Source: Streptomyces sp. WM4235 (lineage in GTDB: Bacteria > Actinomycetota > Actinomycetes > Streptomycetales > Streptomycetaceae). From it: a stretch of 64,000 nt of DNA. This document shows, one piece after another, positions 18,076-26,111 of this stretch. Within the stretch, counting starts at the first letter, position 1. Every line of letters begins with the position of its first letter. A program made the position numbers and the translations under genes. The stretch is from positions 1 through 64,000 of the forward strand of contig NZ_LGDE01000001.1 of assembly GCF_001279725.1 (NCBI RefSeq), written 5' to 3'. The notes below the pieces were generated by a model. The model was not told the origin of the DNA and searched no databases. It saw only the letters and a list, made by a program, of their open reading frames with translations.

Positions 18076-19259
18076 GCGGTCGCCTCCGGGGACGTCCGGG
18101 CGGGGACGAGGGCGAGGGCCTCGGCGCGCAGCCGCGCGGCCTGGTGCAGCGCGGCCGCGATCGGGTCCTCGGCGCGGCCCGCCCCGGAGGCCGCCGCGAG
18201 GGCCGCCTCCACGGTGGTCAGACCGCCCAGTTCGCCCCGCAGGGACCGGCCGAGCGCGGTCACCTCGTCGGAGTCGCGGGCCCGCTCCCGGCAGTGGAAG
18301 GCCAGCTCGCAGGCGGCCAGGCACTCGGGGGCGTACGCGGCGGTGACGGCGGACACCGCCTCGGTCAGTTCCTCGGCCGGCCGGGCGGGATCGAAGCAGG
18401 TCCCCTCCGGCAGGGCGGCGGCCAGCTCCTCGACGCGGGTCAGCCGCTCCAACTGGCGCCGGGTCACGGCGCGTTCGCGCCGCACGTCGACGAGTGCCGC
18501 GGTGGGCAGGTTGGAGAAGTCCTTGGGGCAGACCAGCACGACCCGGTGACCCACGGTGGAGCCGGGCAGCTTCTCCGCGGTCTTCTCCAGGGCCAGCACG
18601 TATACGGCGGCCTGCCGCGCGGCGGCGCCCACCTTCGCCGCGTCGGCGCCCCCGTCGATCATCGGGAACGACTTGATCTCCACGACGGTCCACTGACCGT
18701 CGGGGTGCACGACGACGGCGTCCGGCTCCAGGTACGCGGGCGTGCCCGCCACCTCCAAGGCCAGCATCGGGTGGTCGAGGAGCGTCCAGGTCCCGGCGGC
18801 CGTGGCCTCGCGCAGGGCCAGCGCCGTGCGGGCGGCGCGTCCCTCGGGGCCGGCGGCGGTGAGATCGGGCACCGGGGTGGCCGGCCCGGGCGGCTCGCCC
18901 CCGGCGCCGAGCCGTTCGTGGACCAGGCGCAGGAGTTCGGCCCCGCCGTCGCCCTTGACCTTGGCCTCGAAGGAGTTGCCGCGCACTATGGCGAACTGGG
19001 ACTGCCCGAAGGGGGCGGGGGAGCCGAGGGCCTGCGCGAGGGCGGTCTTGTCCACCCCGGCCCCGTCGAGCAGGGCCCGTCTGCCGCAGCCCGGGTTGGC
19101 GGCGAGCGCGGCCAGCGCCCGGGCGTCGAGCGGGCGGGGCGGCACGGCGGGGCCGCGCAGGTCAGCGAGCCGCTGCCGCAGTGTCGTCGTCTGCGGTGTT
19201 CTCTGCGGAGGGCCGCCGGTCGGGTAGGAGCTCACGGGCGGAAGTGTCCCATCCGCCAC
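18063..19259 (-). CDS. Cas4/RecB-like PD-(D/E)XK nuclease with probable Fe-S cluster
   Basis: A protein of about 398-400 residues. Numbering from the TTG at 19265, the nuclease core shows Asp182 in LEPDAVVV, Glu196-x-Lys198 in VVEIKSF and Gln218-xxx-Tyr222 in RQAAVYVLAL. This is the classical D...ExK...QxxxY order of RecB/Cas4/AddB nucleases. One Cys lies far upstream (Cys60, NPGCGR) and three lie after the core (Cys315, Cys319, Cys325 in PECLAACELAFHC), the usual 1+3 layout for a 4Fe-4S cluster. The spacing Cx3Cx5C differs slightly from Cas4's usual Cx2C. Start: GTG at 19259 chosen over TTG at 19265; neither has a strong ribosome site. First gene of the operon with the helicase at 15173. No CRISPR array is present. 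Confidence 0.82.
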   Translation of the reverse strand: MADGTLPPVSSYPTGGPPQRTPQTTTLRQRLADLRGPAVPPRPLDARALAALAANPGCGRRALLDGAGVDKTALAQALGSPAPFGQSQFAIVRGNSFEAKVKGDGGAELLRLVHERLGAGGEPPGPATPVPDLTAAGPEGRAARTALALREATAAGTWTLLDHPMLALEVAGTPAYLEPDAVVVHPDGQWTVVEIKSFPMIDGGADAAKVGAAARQAAVYVLALEKTAEKLPGSTVGHRVVLVCPKDFSNLPTAALVDVRRERAVTRRQLERLTRVEELAAALPEGTCFDPARPAEELTEAVSAVTAAYAPECLAACELAFHCRERARDSDEVTALGRSLRGELGGLTTVEAALAAASGAGRAEDPIAAALHQAARLRAEALALVPARTSPEATACPC

Positions 19260-19308
19260 TGACAATCGTGGTCTTACACCGGAAACCGGCTGTTCCCGAG
19301 CGGAACCG

Positions 19309-19482
19309 GCGGGCCGGGAGCAGGCCCAGACCCATCACGGCGGCCCCGGCGACGACGTCCAGGAAGTAGTGGTTGGCCGTGCCCATGACCACCAGCGCGG
19401 TGGCGGCCGGGTAGGCGATCCCCAGGGCCCGCGCGAGGGGGTGCCGGGCGTGGGTCCCATCGAGGGGGCCGCTGCCTGTCAG
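19309..19482 (-). pseudogene. Remnant of a PAP2-type phosphatase C terminus
   Basis: On the minus strand, a short stretch reads ARALGIAYPAATALVV and then MGTANHYFLDVVAG, the second active-site segment of membrane PAP2/inositol-phosphorylceramide-synthase-like phosphatases (conserved His in NHY and Asp in LD). The frame is closed by a TGA at 19483-19485, and nothing upstream encodes the rest of the enzyme. The reading frame runs on into the start of the nuclease gene without PAP2 similarity. It is therefore read as a decayed gene end. Confidence 0.55.
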
Positions 19483-19614
19483 TCATGGGGTGCAGGACGC
19501 TTGCGCGACCGGGGGAGTTGCCCGGTGTACGGGTGATGGATGATGGACGAACGACGGAACCGCCTCGAAAGCGGGCCGATCCGTACACATCAACATGTAC
19601 CGGGAGAAATTCAC

Positions 19615-20211
19615 ATGGCCCCCCGCATCCTGCTGGCCCGCCACGGCCAGACGGCGTGGTCGCAGCTCGGCAAGCACACCGGACGCACCGACGTGCCCCT
19701 GCTGGAGGAGGGCCGGCGGGGCGCGAAGCTGCTCGGAGAACGGCTGGCGCGCGAACCGTGGGCGGGCCTGCCCGGCTTGGAGGTGCGCACCAGCCCCCTG
19801 GTCCGCGCGAGCGAGAGCTGCGACCTGGCCGGCTTCGGGGCCCGCGCCGAACCCTGGGACACCCTGATGGAGTGGGACTACGGCGACTACGAGGGCATGG
19901 CCCCGGCCGAGATCCAGGCGATCCGCCCCGGCTGGCTGATCTGGCGCGACGGGGTCCCCGGCGGCGAGTCCGTCGCGGACGTCGCCGCCCGCGCCGACGA
20001 GGTCGTCGCCTGGGCCCGCTCGGCCGAACGCGACGTCCTCGTCTTCGCCCACGGCCACGTCCTGCGCACGCTCGCCGCCCGCTGGCTCGGCTTCGAGGCC
20101 TCCTTCGGCGCCCGGATCCGGCTGGACCCCACCTCCCTGTCGGTGCTGGGCTGGGCGTACGGCGAACCCGCGCTGGAACGCTGGAACGACACCGGCCATC
20201 TGGACGGCTGA
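19615..20211 (+). CDS. Histidine phosphatase (phosphoglycerate-mutase-like) family protein
   Basis: A 198-residue cytoplasmic phosphatase. The catalytic RHG motif is in [12 protein letters not shown] (His9 phospho-acceptor region), the second conserved Arg lies in [11 protein letters not shown], the WDYGDYEG acid motif near residues 86-93, and the second His in [15 protein letters not shown] near 144-158. All core residues are present. The ATG at 19615 is preceded by GGGAGAAATTC; a longer frame starts at 19540 but adds residues without homology. The substrate is not predictable. It is divergent from the PAP2 remnant, and a GC-rich tandem repeat follows the stop codon. Confidence 0.9.
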   Translation: MAPRILLARHGQTAWSQLGKHTGRTDVPLLEEGRRGAKLLGERLAREPWAGLPGLEVRTSPLVRASESCDLAGFGARAEPWDTLMEWDYGDYEGMAPAEIQAIRPGWLIWRDGVPGGESVADVAARADEVVAWARSAERDVLVFAHGHVLRTLAARWLGFEASFGARIRLDPTSLSVLGWAYGEPALERWNDTGHLDG

Positions 20212-20228
20212 GCGTCGCCGACGAAGCG

Positions 20229-20288
20229 TCGGCCCGGTCGGCCCGGTCGGCCCGGATCGGACCGGTCGCCCCGGATCGGACCGGCCGG
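20229..20288 (+). repeat. Degenerate GGCCCGGTC tandem repeat
   Basis: About six imperfect 9-16-nt units of GGCCCGGTC and GGCCCGGATCGGACCGGTC type fill the gap between the convergent histidine phosphatase and HTH/TPR genes. It may fold into hairpins acting as terminator, but no T run is present. Confidence 0.6.
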
Positions 20289-20303
20289 GGGGTCCCGCGG
20301 GCG

Positions 20304-21626
20304 TCAGGCCGTCGCGTGGCGGGCCAGGAAGGCGCCGACCCGCGGTGAACGCTGCTGCGGCACCAGCGTCTTGGCCGTCCCCGCCAGTATCGACCTGACC
20401 CGGGTCGACTGGACCTCGGCGAGCAGGTCCAGCACCCGGGTGCCCGCCCAGGCGGCCTCGTCGGGCGCCCCCGCGTGCGCCAGGTTGTCGGCCAGCTCGG
20501 CGGTGTAGAGGGCCACGTTCCGGGCGAAGTGCGGGTCCTGGAGGTCCGCCGCCCGACGGGCGTGCCGGGCCGCGCGCGCGTGCTCCCCGAGCGCCGCCCA
20601 ACACCGGGACTCCAAGGACTCCAACTCGGCCTCCCCGAAGAACGACATCCACTCGGGGTCCGCGCCCGCCGCGCCCCGCGAGAACTCCGTGTGCGCCCGG
20701 GTCAGCGCCTCCTCGCAGGCCCTGCGGTCGTCCAGCCCCGCCCACCCGCCCGCCTCCCGCAGGGCCAGCAGCGACAGCAGCCGGGGCGAGCCCAGCGCGC
20801 GGGCCGCGCCCCGGCCCGCCTGGGCCGCCCGCACCGACTCGCGCGGCCGCCCGCAGTCCCGGGCCAGGAACGCCATGTTGCTGAAGGCGTGCGCCTCCAG
20901 GGCGGAGTCGCCGGACACCCGGGCCGTCGCCAGGGCCTCCGCGTAGTGCGAGCGGGCGTCCTCGAAACGGCCCGAGTCGTGCGCCAGCCACCCCACCGAC
21001 ACCGCCAACTCGCCCGCCCCCGAGTGCAGTCGGTCCTCGGTGGACTGCCGGGTGGCGCCGGCGTCGAGCAACGCGTAGGCCGTGCGCAGGGGTTCGGCCG
21101 CCCTTCGGTACAGGGCGTCGGCCCCGTGCCGGTCGTCCAGCAGACGGATCTGACGCACGGCCTCCTCGACGGCGGCGGCCTCGGACTCGCCGGCCCGCGA
21201 GGGGAACCGGCGGGAATCGCCGAGCAGGGTGAGACCGAGCGTCGCGGCCGCCACGGTCGCGGAGCCGCCCGCCATGAACGCGCGACGCAGCACGTCGCTC
21301 TCCTTGGAACGGTGGATGAGGTGGGGGAAGGAGGGGGACGTCGGGGCGCCGCGCTGCGCGGAGCGCCCGCGCACCGCCTCACGCGGGGAGAATCCCAGGT
21401 CGGCGAGGGTGCGACCGGGGAACATGTGCAGGAACACGCGCTCGTAGGCGTAGTTGGGACAGCGGATCTCGCCGGACTCCACCCGCCCGATGTAGCGGGC
21501 GTCGCAGGAAACCGTTTCGCCGATCTCCCGTGCGGCCCGGCGGACCGAGGCCGCGAACTCGGCCGGGGAACGCGCTCCGCGCAATCGCCGGAAGGAGGAG
21601 TTGGGTGAGTGGGGGGACGCCGCCAT
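20304..21626 (-). CDS. HTH-TPR regulatory protein
   Basis: A 440-residue protein with an N-terminal HTH-like part (about residues 15-85) including REIGETVSCDARYIGRVESGE, the xre-type helix pattern, and a conserved CPNYAYERVFLHMFPG segment. A hydrophobic stretch follows (about 117-137), then a long C-terminal helical region with tetratricopeptide-like repeats (about 150-420; e.g. RFEDARSHYAEALATARVSGD, EHARAARHARRAADLQ). The layout recalls Streptomyces regulators of development and antibiotic production, but the sequence does not match NsdA closely enough to name it. It is divergent from the small orphan protein at 21858, a pairing typical of partner genes. The ATG at 21626 has an AGAGAGG ribosome site. 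Confidence 0.8.
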   Translation of the reverse strand: MAASPHSPNSSFRRLRGARSPAEFAASVRRAAREIGETVSCDARYIGRVESGEIRCPNYAYERVFLHMFPGRTLADLGFSPREAVRGRSAQRGAPTSPSFPHLIHRSKESDVLRRAFMAGGSATVAAATLGLTLLGDSRRFPSRAGESEAAAVEEAVRQIRLLDDRHGADALYRRAAEPLRTAYALLDAGATRQSTEDRLHSGAGELAVSVGWLAHDSGRFEDARSHYAEALATARVSGDSALEAHAFSNMAFLARDCGRPRESVRAAQAGRGAARALGSPRLLSLLALREAGGWAGLDDRRACEEALTRAHTEFSRGAAGADPEWMSFFGEAELESLESRCWAALGEHARAARHARRAADLQDPHFARNVALYTAELADNLAHAGAPDEAAWAGTRVLDLLAEVQSTRVRSILAGTAKTLVPQQRSPRVGAFLARHATA

Positions 21627-21857
21627 GGACGTGGCCTCTCTGGACTTCGGGCTTTCCTCAGACTGTGCCCGGCGCGCATGAAGGTACCGCCGGCGAAGGA
21701 CCGTTCATGCGGTGTTTGGCTACAAAACGGATATCTCACCCGCGATCCGCCATGAACTGCCATCCTTTGCGGCATCGTTGCGCCGCACCCGTTGACGTCC
21801 CACCGCGTTGAACCCATGCGGAGTGGCTCGTACGCGGATCGAGGAGGGGTTCCCTTG

Positions 21858-22319
21858 GTGGAGGGCGGCATGGAGAGCATCGGAACGAACACCACGCCCG
21901 AGCCCCGGGCGGTCGGGATGCTGGACACCCTCGACGCGCCGGACCCGGCCGAGGCGCCCGACCTGGTGACCGTGCCCACCCGGCAGGGCCTGGAGGCGGT
22001 CGACATCATCCGTCGGGCCACCCACCACACCGCCCCCGGCGTCGGCCCCGTCCTGCACGACGGCTCCGGCGACACCCTCGGCTTCCTCGTCCCGCCCGGC
22101 ACCGCCGACGCCTGGGACCTGCCCGGCAGCGCCTGCACGCAGACCAACGGACGAGGCCTGCGCATCGGCGACACCCAGCTCTGCGCCTCGTCGCCCGTGG
22201 ACGGCACCGGCTGGCTGCTGCCCCCGGAGGCCGTCGGACCCGTCACCGACCCCGACGTGCTGCGCGCGGCACTCGGCGAGGCCGCCCGACTGATCGAGGC
22301 GGCGGACAACTGCCGCTGA
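21858..22319 (+). CDS. Small conserved protein paired with the HTH-TPR regulator
   Basis: A 153-residue soluble protein of unknown function. It is compact, with RQGLEAVDIIRRATHHTAPG (about 46-65), a GFLVPPGTADAWDLPGS core and two Cys residues (ACTQTN and QLCASSP). The GTG at 21858 was chosen because GAGGAGGGG lies 8 nt upstream; the ATG at 21870 is an alternative. It is divergently oriented to the regulator with 231 nt between starts, so co-regulation or a physical partnership is plausible. The next gene starts 25 nt downstream and may be co-transcribed. Confidence 0.7.
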   Translation: MEGGMESIGTNTTPEPRAVGMLDTLDAPDPAEAPDLVTVPTRQGLEAVDIIRRATHHTAPGVGPVLHDGSGDTLGFLVPPGTADAWDLPGSACTQTNGRGLRIGDTQLCASSPVDGTGWLLPPEAVGPVTDPDVLRAALGEAARLIEAADNCR

Positions 22320-22344
22320 TGCCCTGACCGGCGATAATGGGCGC

Positions 22345-23214
22345 ATGGCAGGGAAGAGCAAGGGCAGCGGGCGCAGGGGCGCCGTGGAGCCGGTCGTCGG
22401 GCAGGTGGACGGCGGCCGGGCGGAGTTGGCCCCCGATCGCGAGCGAGCGGGCGCCTGGACCCTGCTGATCGACGGGGCGCCGCAGTCACACGTCGACCTC
22501 ACCGACCCCGGGTACCTGGACTTCGCGTACCAGCGCCGGATCGGCCACCTCATCGACCTCGTCGCGCCCGCCCGGCAGCCCCTGAACGTGGTGCACCTGG
22601 GCGGCGGAGCCTTCACCCTGGCCCGCTACACCGCGGCGAGCCGCCCCCGCTCCACCCAGCAGGTGGTGGAGATCGACGCCGGCCTGGTGGCCTTCGTACG
22701 GGAACACCTGCCGCTGGACCCGCAGGCACGGGTCCGGGTGCGGGCCGTGGACGCGCGCGCGGGCCTCGCCAAGGTGCCGGACGGCTGGGCCGACCTGGTC
22801 ATCGCGGACGTGTTCGGCGGCGCCCGCACCCCGGCCCACCTGACGAGCGCCGAGTTCCTCGACGACGTACGCCGGGCCCTGGCACCCGGCGGCTGGTACG
22901 TGGCCAACCTCGCCGACGGCCCGCCGCTGGCACACCTGAAGGGCCAGATCGCCACCGCCGCCACCCGGTTCACGGAACTGGCCCTGGCCGCCGACCCCGT
23001 GGTGTGGCGGGGGAAACGCTTCGGCAACGCCGTGCTCGTGGCCGCCGACCGGGAGCTGCCGGTCGCGGAGTTCACCCGGCGCGTGGCCACCGATCCCCAC
23101 CCCGGGCGGGTGGAGCACGGTCGGGCGCTCGCGGACTTCGCGGGCGGCGCGGCCCCGGTGACCGACGCCTCGGCGGTGGCCTCGCCGGAACCCCCGCCGT
23201 CGGTGTTCCGCTAG
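22345..23214 (+). CDS. Spermidine-synthase-like class I methyltransferase-fold protein
   Basis: A 289-residue Rossmann-fold protein. Landmarks of the spermidine synthase family are ESH-like APQSHVDLTDPGYLDF (about 46-61), the nucleotide loop NVVHLGGGAFTLARY (about 76-90), the acidic strand QQVVEIDAGLV (about 102-112) and IADVFGGARTPAHL (about 154-167). The catalytic Asp of true aminopropyltransferases is replaced in the DVFGG context, as in many orphan members, so polyamine synthesis is unproven. It overlaps the convergent AMP ligase by 4 nt at the stop codons. It is probably co-transcribed with the small protein upstream. Confidence 0.82.
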   Translation: MAGKSKGSGRRGAVEPVVGQVDGGRAELAPDRERAGAWTLLIDGAPQSHVDLTDPGYLDFAYQRRIGHLIDLVAPARQPLNVVHLGGGAFTLARYTAASRPRSTQQVVEIDAGLVAFVREHLPLDPQARVRVRAVDARAGLAKVPDGWADLVIADVFGGARTPAHLTSAEFLDDVRRALAPGGWYVANLADGPPLAHLKGQIATAATRFTELALAADPVVWRGKRFGNAVLVAADRELPVAEFTRRVATDPHPGRVEHGRALADFAGGAAPVTDASAVASPEPPPSVFR

Positions 23215-24719
23215 GCCTCGTCGTCCGCGTCCCGCCGGGCCAGTTCGCGCAGGCGGCGCTTGTCCGGCTTGCCGCGGTCCGTCAGGGGGAGGGCCGGCAG
23301 CCAGAACACCCCCGTCGGGCGGTGGTCCCGCGCCAGTTCCCGCTCCACCAGCGCGCACGCCGCGTCGGCCGCCTCCCCGGACGGGTCCGCACCGGCGGCC
23401 GGCACCAGGAAGGCGCACACCTCCTCGCCGGTGACCTCGTGGAACCGGCCCACCACCGCGGCCTCCGCCACCGAGGGATGCCGGGTCAGCGCCGTCTCCA
23501 CCGGCCCGCAGTAGATGTTCTCCCCGTCCACCATCACCACGTCCTTGACCCGGTCGTCGAGGTACAGGTACCCGTCCGCGTCGAAGTGCCCGAGGTCCCC
23601 GGTGCGCAGCCAGCCGTCACGCAGCACCTCCGCCGTCTGCCCTGGCCGCTTCCAGTAGCCGGCCATCACCGTCGCGGACCGCACCCACACCTCGCCGGTG
23701 TCGCCCTCCGCGCACGCGCTCCCGTCCGCCGCACGGACCCGCGCCGTCACCCCGGGCACGGGCCGGCCCACCGAGCCGAGGAGTTCCGGGCGGTCGCCGG
23801 CCGCCGCCTCGTGGTCGGCCGCGGTGAGCCGGCAGATCACCCCCGACTCGTTCATCCCGTACCCCTGCCGCCACTCCTTGCCGGCCCCCCAGCCGGTCAG
23901 CGCCCGCCGCAGCCGCTCCGGGTGGACGGGCGCGTCGCCGTACGAGACCTGCTCCAGGCCGGGCACCCCGGCTGCGGTCACGGGGTCGTCCAGCAGCCGG
24001 TAGACCATCGAGGTCGTCAGGTAGGTGGACACGGGCCCCAGCCGGCGGCAGGCATCGGCGAACCCCCTCGTGTCGAAGGGGCCGAGGACCTCGCTGCGGC
24101 CACCCGCCCGCAACTGTTCCAGGCAGCGGCCCCCGGACCGCTGGGCCAGGGAGGTCACCGACAGGTAGACCCGCTCCGCGCTCCGGCCGCGATCGGCCTT
24201 GCGGGCCGCCATCGCCCCGAACGTGGAGGCCACCCCCTTCGGGCGGCCCGTCGTACCGCCCGTGTACGTCACCCGGGCCACGTCCTCCTCGCGGGCCCGT
24301 ACCGGTACCGGCGTCGCGTCCAGGGCCCGGGCCGACTCCAGCAGCGCGCCCACGGTCACCCGGGCGACCCCGGTGTCCGGGACCGGGGTGTCGTGGACCA
24401 CCAGCGCCGGTTCGCAGTCCCGCAGCAGGAACTCCAGGCCGTGGGTGGCCGGTCCGACGACGACCTGGGTCAGCCGGGCACCCAGCAGGTGCGCCGCCAA
24501 CCGTACGAGCAGCTGCTCGGGCGGGTTGCCGGCCGTCACGCAGGCCAGCCCCGACCCGCGGCCGACGCCCAGCCCGGACAGGGCGCCGGCCAGCCGGTAC
24601 GCCTCGGACAGCACCTCGTCGAAGGTCAGCAGCCAGGAGGGGCCGGCGCCGAGCGCGGGTACGCCCGCGTGCCGCTCGCACGCCTCGATCAGGTCCGTGA
24701 CGTACCGCGCGCCACCCAT
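23211..24719 (-). CDS. AMP-dependent acyl-CoA ligase/synthetase
   Basis: A 502-residue ANL-superfamily enzyme activating a carboxylate through an acyl-adenylate. The P-loop is VTYTGGTTGRPKGVAS (about 150-165), the A8-type hinge is GWLRTGDLGHFDADGYLYLDDR (about 378-399), ENIYCGPVE is present, and the C-terminal lysine lies in LTDRGKPDKRRLREL (about 481-495). The active-site GYGMNESG replaces the more usual GYGxTE, and Asn before Glu is atypical. The ATG is preceded by GGGAGGG. No carrier protein or CoA-pathway partner sits next to it. The substrate is unknown. Confidence 0.88.
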   Translation of the reverse strand: MGGARYVTDLIEACERHAGVPALGAGPSWLLTFDEVLSEAYRLAGALSGLGVGRGSGLACVTAGNPPEQLLVRLAAHLLGARLTQVVVGPATHGLEFLLRDCEPALVVHDTPVPDTGVARVTVGALLESARALDATPVPVRAREEDVARVTYTGGTTGRPKGVASTFGAMAARKADRGRSAERVYLSVTSLAQRSGGRCLEQLRAGGRSEVLGPFDTRGFADACRRLGPVSTYLTTSMVYRLLDDPVTAAGVPGLEQVSYGDAPVHPERLRRALTGWGAGKEWRQGYGMNESGVICRLTAADHEAAAGDRPELLGSVGRPVPGVTARVRAADGSACAEGDTGEVWVRSATVMAGYWKRPGQTAEVLRDGWLRTGDLGHFDADGYLYLDDRVKDVVMVDGENIYCGPVETALTRHPSVAEAAVVGRFHEVTGEEVCAFLVPAAGADPSGEAADAACALVERELARDHRPTGVFWLPALPLTDRGKPDKRRLRELARRDADDEA

Positions 24720-24794
24720 GTCCGCCGTCCCTCCCTCGTCACCACAGGTCGGTGCCGACCGTAGCCGAGGGGGCCGCGCGGACCCCCGGCCGGC

Positions 24795-25343
24795 TCAGGG
24801 ATCCACGATCTCCACGCGCGGGGCCGTGTCGTGCCAGGTGCAGAACACCGACACCTCGCGGCTCTCCCTGGTGAAGGTGACCCGGATCCAGAAGTCCTGC
24901 TTCCACACCTGCATGCGCCAACCGGCCGCCGGGGTGGCCGACACCAACTCGGCCGAGGACTTCCCGATGTCGAAGGCCACCCGACCGCCGGACACCGAGT
25001 ACCCCTTCACGTCGTCCCCGCCGGACCCGTCGTCCGGCTGCCGGTACGGGCGCGGGCTCGGCGACGCGGACGGCGGCTTCGGCTTCCCGGCGGACGGCGT
25101 GGCCGACGGGGACGGGGCCGAGGACGAGGGGGAGGGCGACGGGGACGCGGGCGGCGGAGCGGGGGAGGACGGCGGATCCGTGTGGTGCGTCGAGGAGGAC
25201 AACGGCACCGCGGTCAGCGGGACCGCGAGCGGAGGATCGTAGGCGGTGCCGGACATGACGGTGTGCACGCCCCACCACGACAGCGTCACCGCCGCCGCCG
25301 TGGACAGCGTCCACGCCATGGCATGTACAAGTCCTCTCAGCAT
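24795..25343 (-). CDS. Membrane-anchored Pro/Ser-rich protein of unknown function
   Basis: A 182-residue protein. An N-terminal helix (MLRGLVHAMAWTLSTAAAV, about 1-28) acts as signal anchor. A Pro/Ser-rich wall-spanning linker follows (about 50-105), then a small extracellular domain of about 75 residues with YSVSGGRVAFDIG, WRMQVWKQDFWIRV and a single Cys in VSVFCTWHD. It is divergent from the response regulator at 25422 with 78 nt between starts, so it may be regulated by or signal to that two-component pair. The start was placed at ATG 25343 ahead of the anchor helix; its ribosome site is weak. Confidence 0.72.
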   Translation of the reverse strand: MLRGLVHAMAWTLSTAAAVTLSWWGVHTVMSGTAYDPPLAVPLTAVPLSSSTHHTDPPSSPAPPPASPSPSPSSSAPSPSATPSAGKPKPPSASPSPRPYRQPDDGSGGDDVKGYSVSGGRVAFDIGKSSAELVSATPAAGWRMQVWKQDFWIRVTFTRESREVSVFCTWHDTAPRVEIVDP

Positions 25344-25421
25344 CACGGCACATACTGCACCACCCGTCACAGAGATGGCCCGGCGCCTCCCGGCATCCCC
25401 CGAATGGACTACGGTGCCGCC

Positions 25422-26111
25422 ATGGCAAGTGTGCTCGTGGTCGAGGACGACCAGTTCGTACGTTCCGCCCTCATCCGGCACCTGACCGAGGCCTCCCACA
25501 CCGTGCGGAGCGTCGGCACGGCCCTGGAGGCGCTGCGCGAGGTCGCGCACCACCGCTTCGACGTGGTCATCCTCGACCTCGGACTGCCCGACCTGGACGG
25601 GGCCGAGGCCCTGAAGATGCTGCGCGGCATCACCGACGTCCCCGTCATCATCGCGACGGCCCGCGACGACGAGGCCGAGATCGTCCGGCTGCTCAACGAC
25701 GGCGCCGACGACTACCTCACCAAGCCGTTCTCCGTCGAACACCTCTCCGCCCGGATGGCCGCCGTCCTGCGCCGCTCCCGCGCCGCCGCCGGCGTGGAAC
25801 CCCCCTCGCGGGTCCTGCGGGTCGGCGGACTGGCCATCGACCCGCTGCGCCGACAGGCCGAACTCGACGGGGCGGTCCTCGACCTCACCCGACGGGAGTT
25901 CGACCTGCTGGCCTTCCTCGCCGGCCGGCCCGGCGTGGTCGTGTCCCGACGGGAACTGCTCGCCGAGGTGTGGCAGCAGTCGTACGGCGACGACCAGACC
26001 ATCGACGTCCACCTGTCCTGGCTGCGCCGCAAGCTCGGCGAGACCGCCGCCAGCCCCCGCTACCTGCACACGCTGCGGGGTGTGGGCGTCAAACTGGAGC
26101 CGCCGGCGTGA
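25422..26111 (+). CDS. OmpR-family response regulator
   Basis: A 229-residue regulator. The receiver domain (1-115) has acidic pocket Glu8-Asp9-Asp10, phosphorylated Asp52 in VILDLGLPDLDG, Thr79 in IIATARDDE and Lys101 in YLTKPF. The C-terminal winged helix (about 130-225) carries LTRREFDLLAFLAG and the recognition region DVHLSWLRRKLGE. The ATG at 25422 follows directly from the receiver's first strand ASVLVVEDDQ; upstream codons lack homology. It overlaps the kinase gene by 4 nt (GTGA), a standard two-component layout. Target genes are unknown, but the divergent membrane protein is an obvious candidate. Confidence 0.93.
   Translation: MASVLVVEDDQFVRSALIRHLTEASHTVRSVGTALEALREVAHHRFDVVILDLGLPDLDGAEALKMLRGITDVPVIIATARDDEAEIVRLLNDGADDYLTKPFSVEHLSARMAAVLRRSRAAAGVEPPSRVLRVGGLAIDPLRRQAELDGAVLDLTRREFDLLAFLAGRPGVVVSRRELLAEVWQQSYGDDQTIDVHLSWLRRKLGETAASPRYLHTLRGVGVKLEPPA

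Noticed and set aside
15173..19259. Calling the nuclease a CRISPR Cas4
   Set aside because: No Cas1/Cas2 or repeat array is present. The fold and cysteines are shared with many RecB-family nucleases, so a CRISPR role is unsupported.
20304..21626. Naming the HTH-TPR protein NsdA
   Set aside because: General architecture is similar but the N-terminal sequence is not what I know for NsdA, so the gene is left unnamed.
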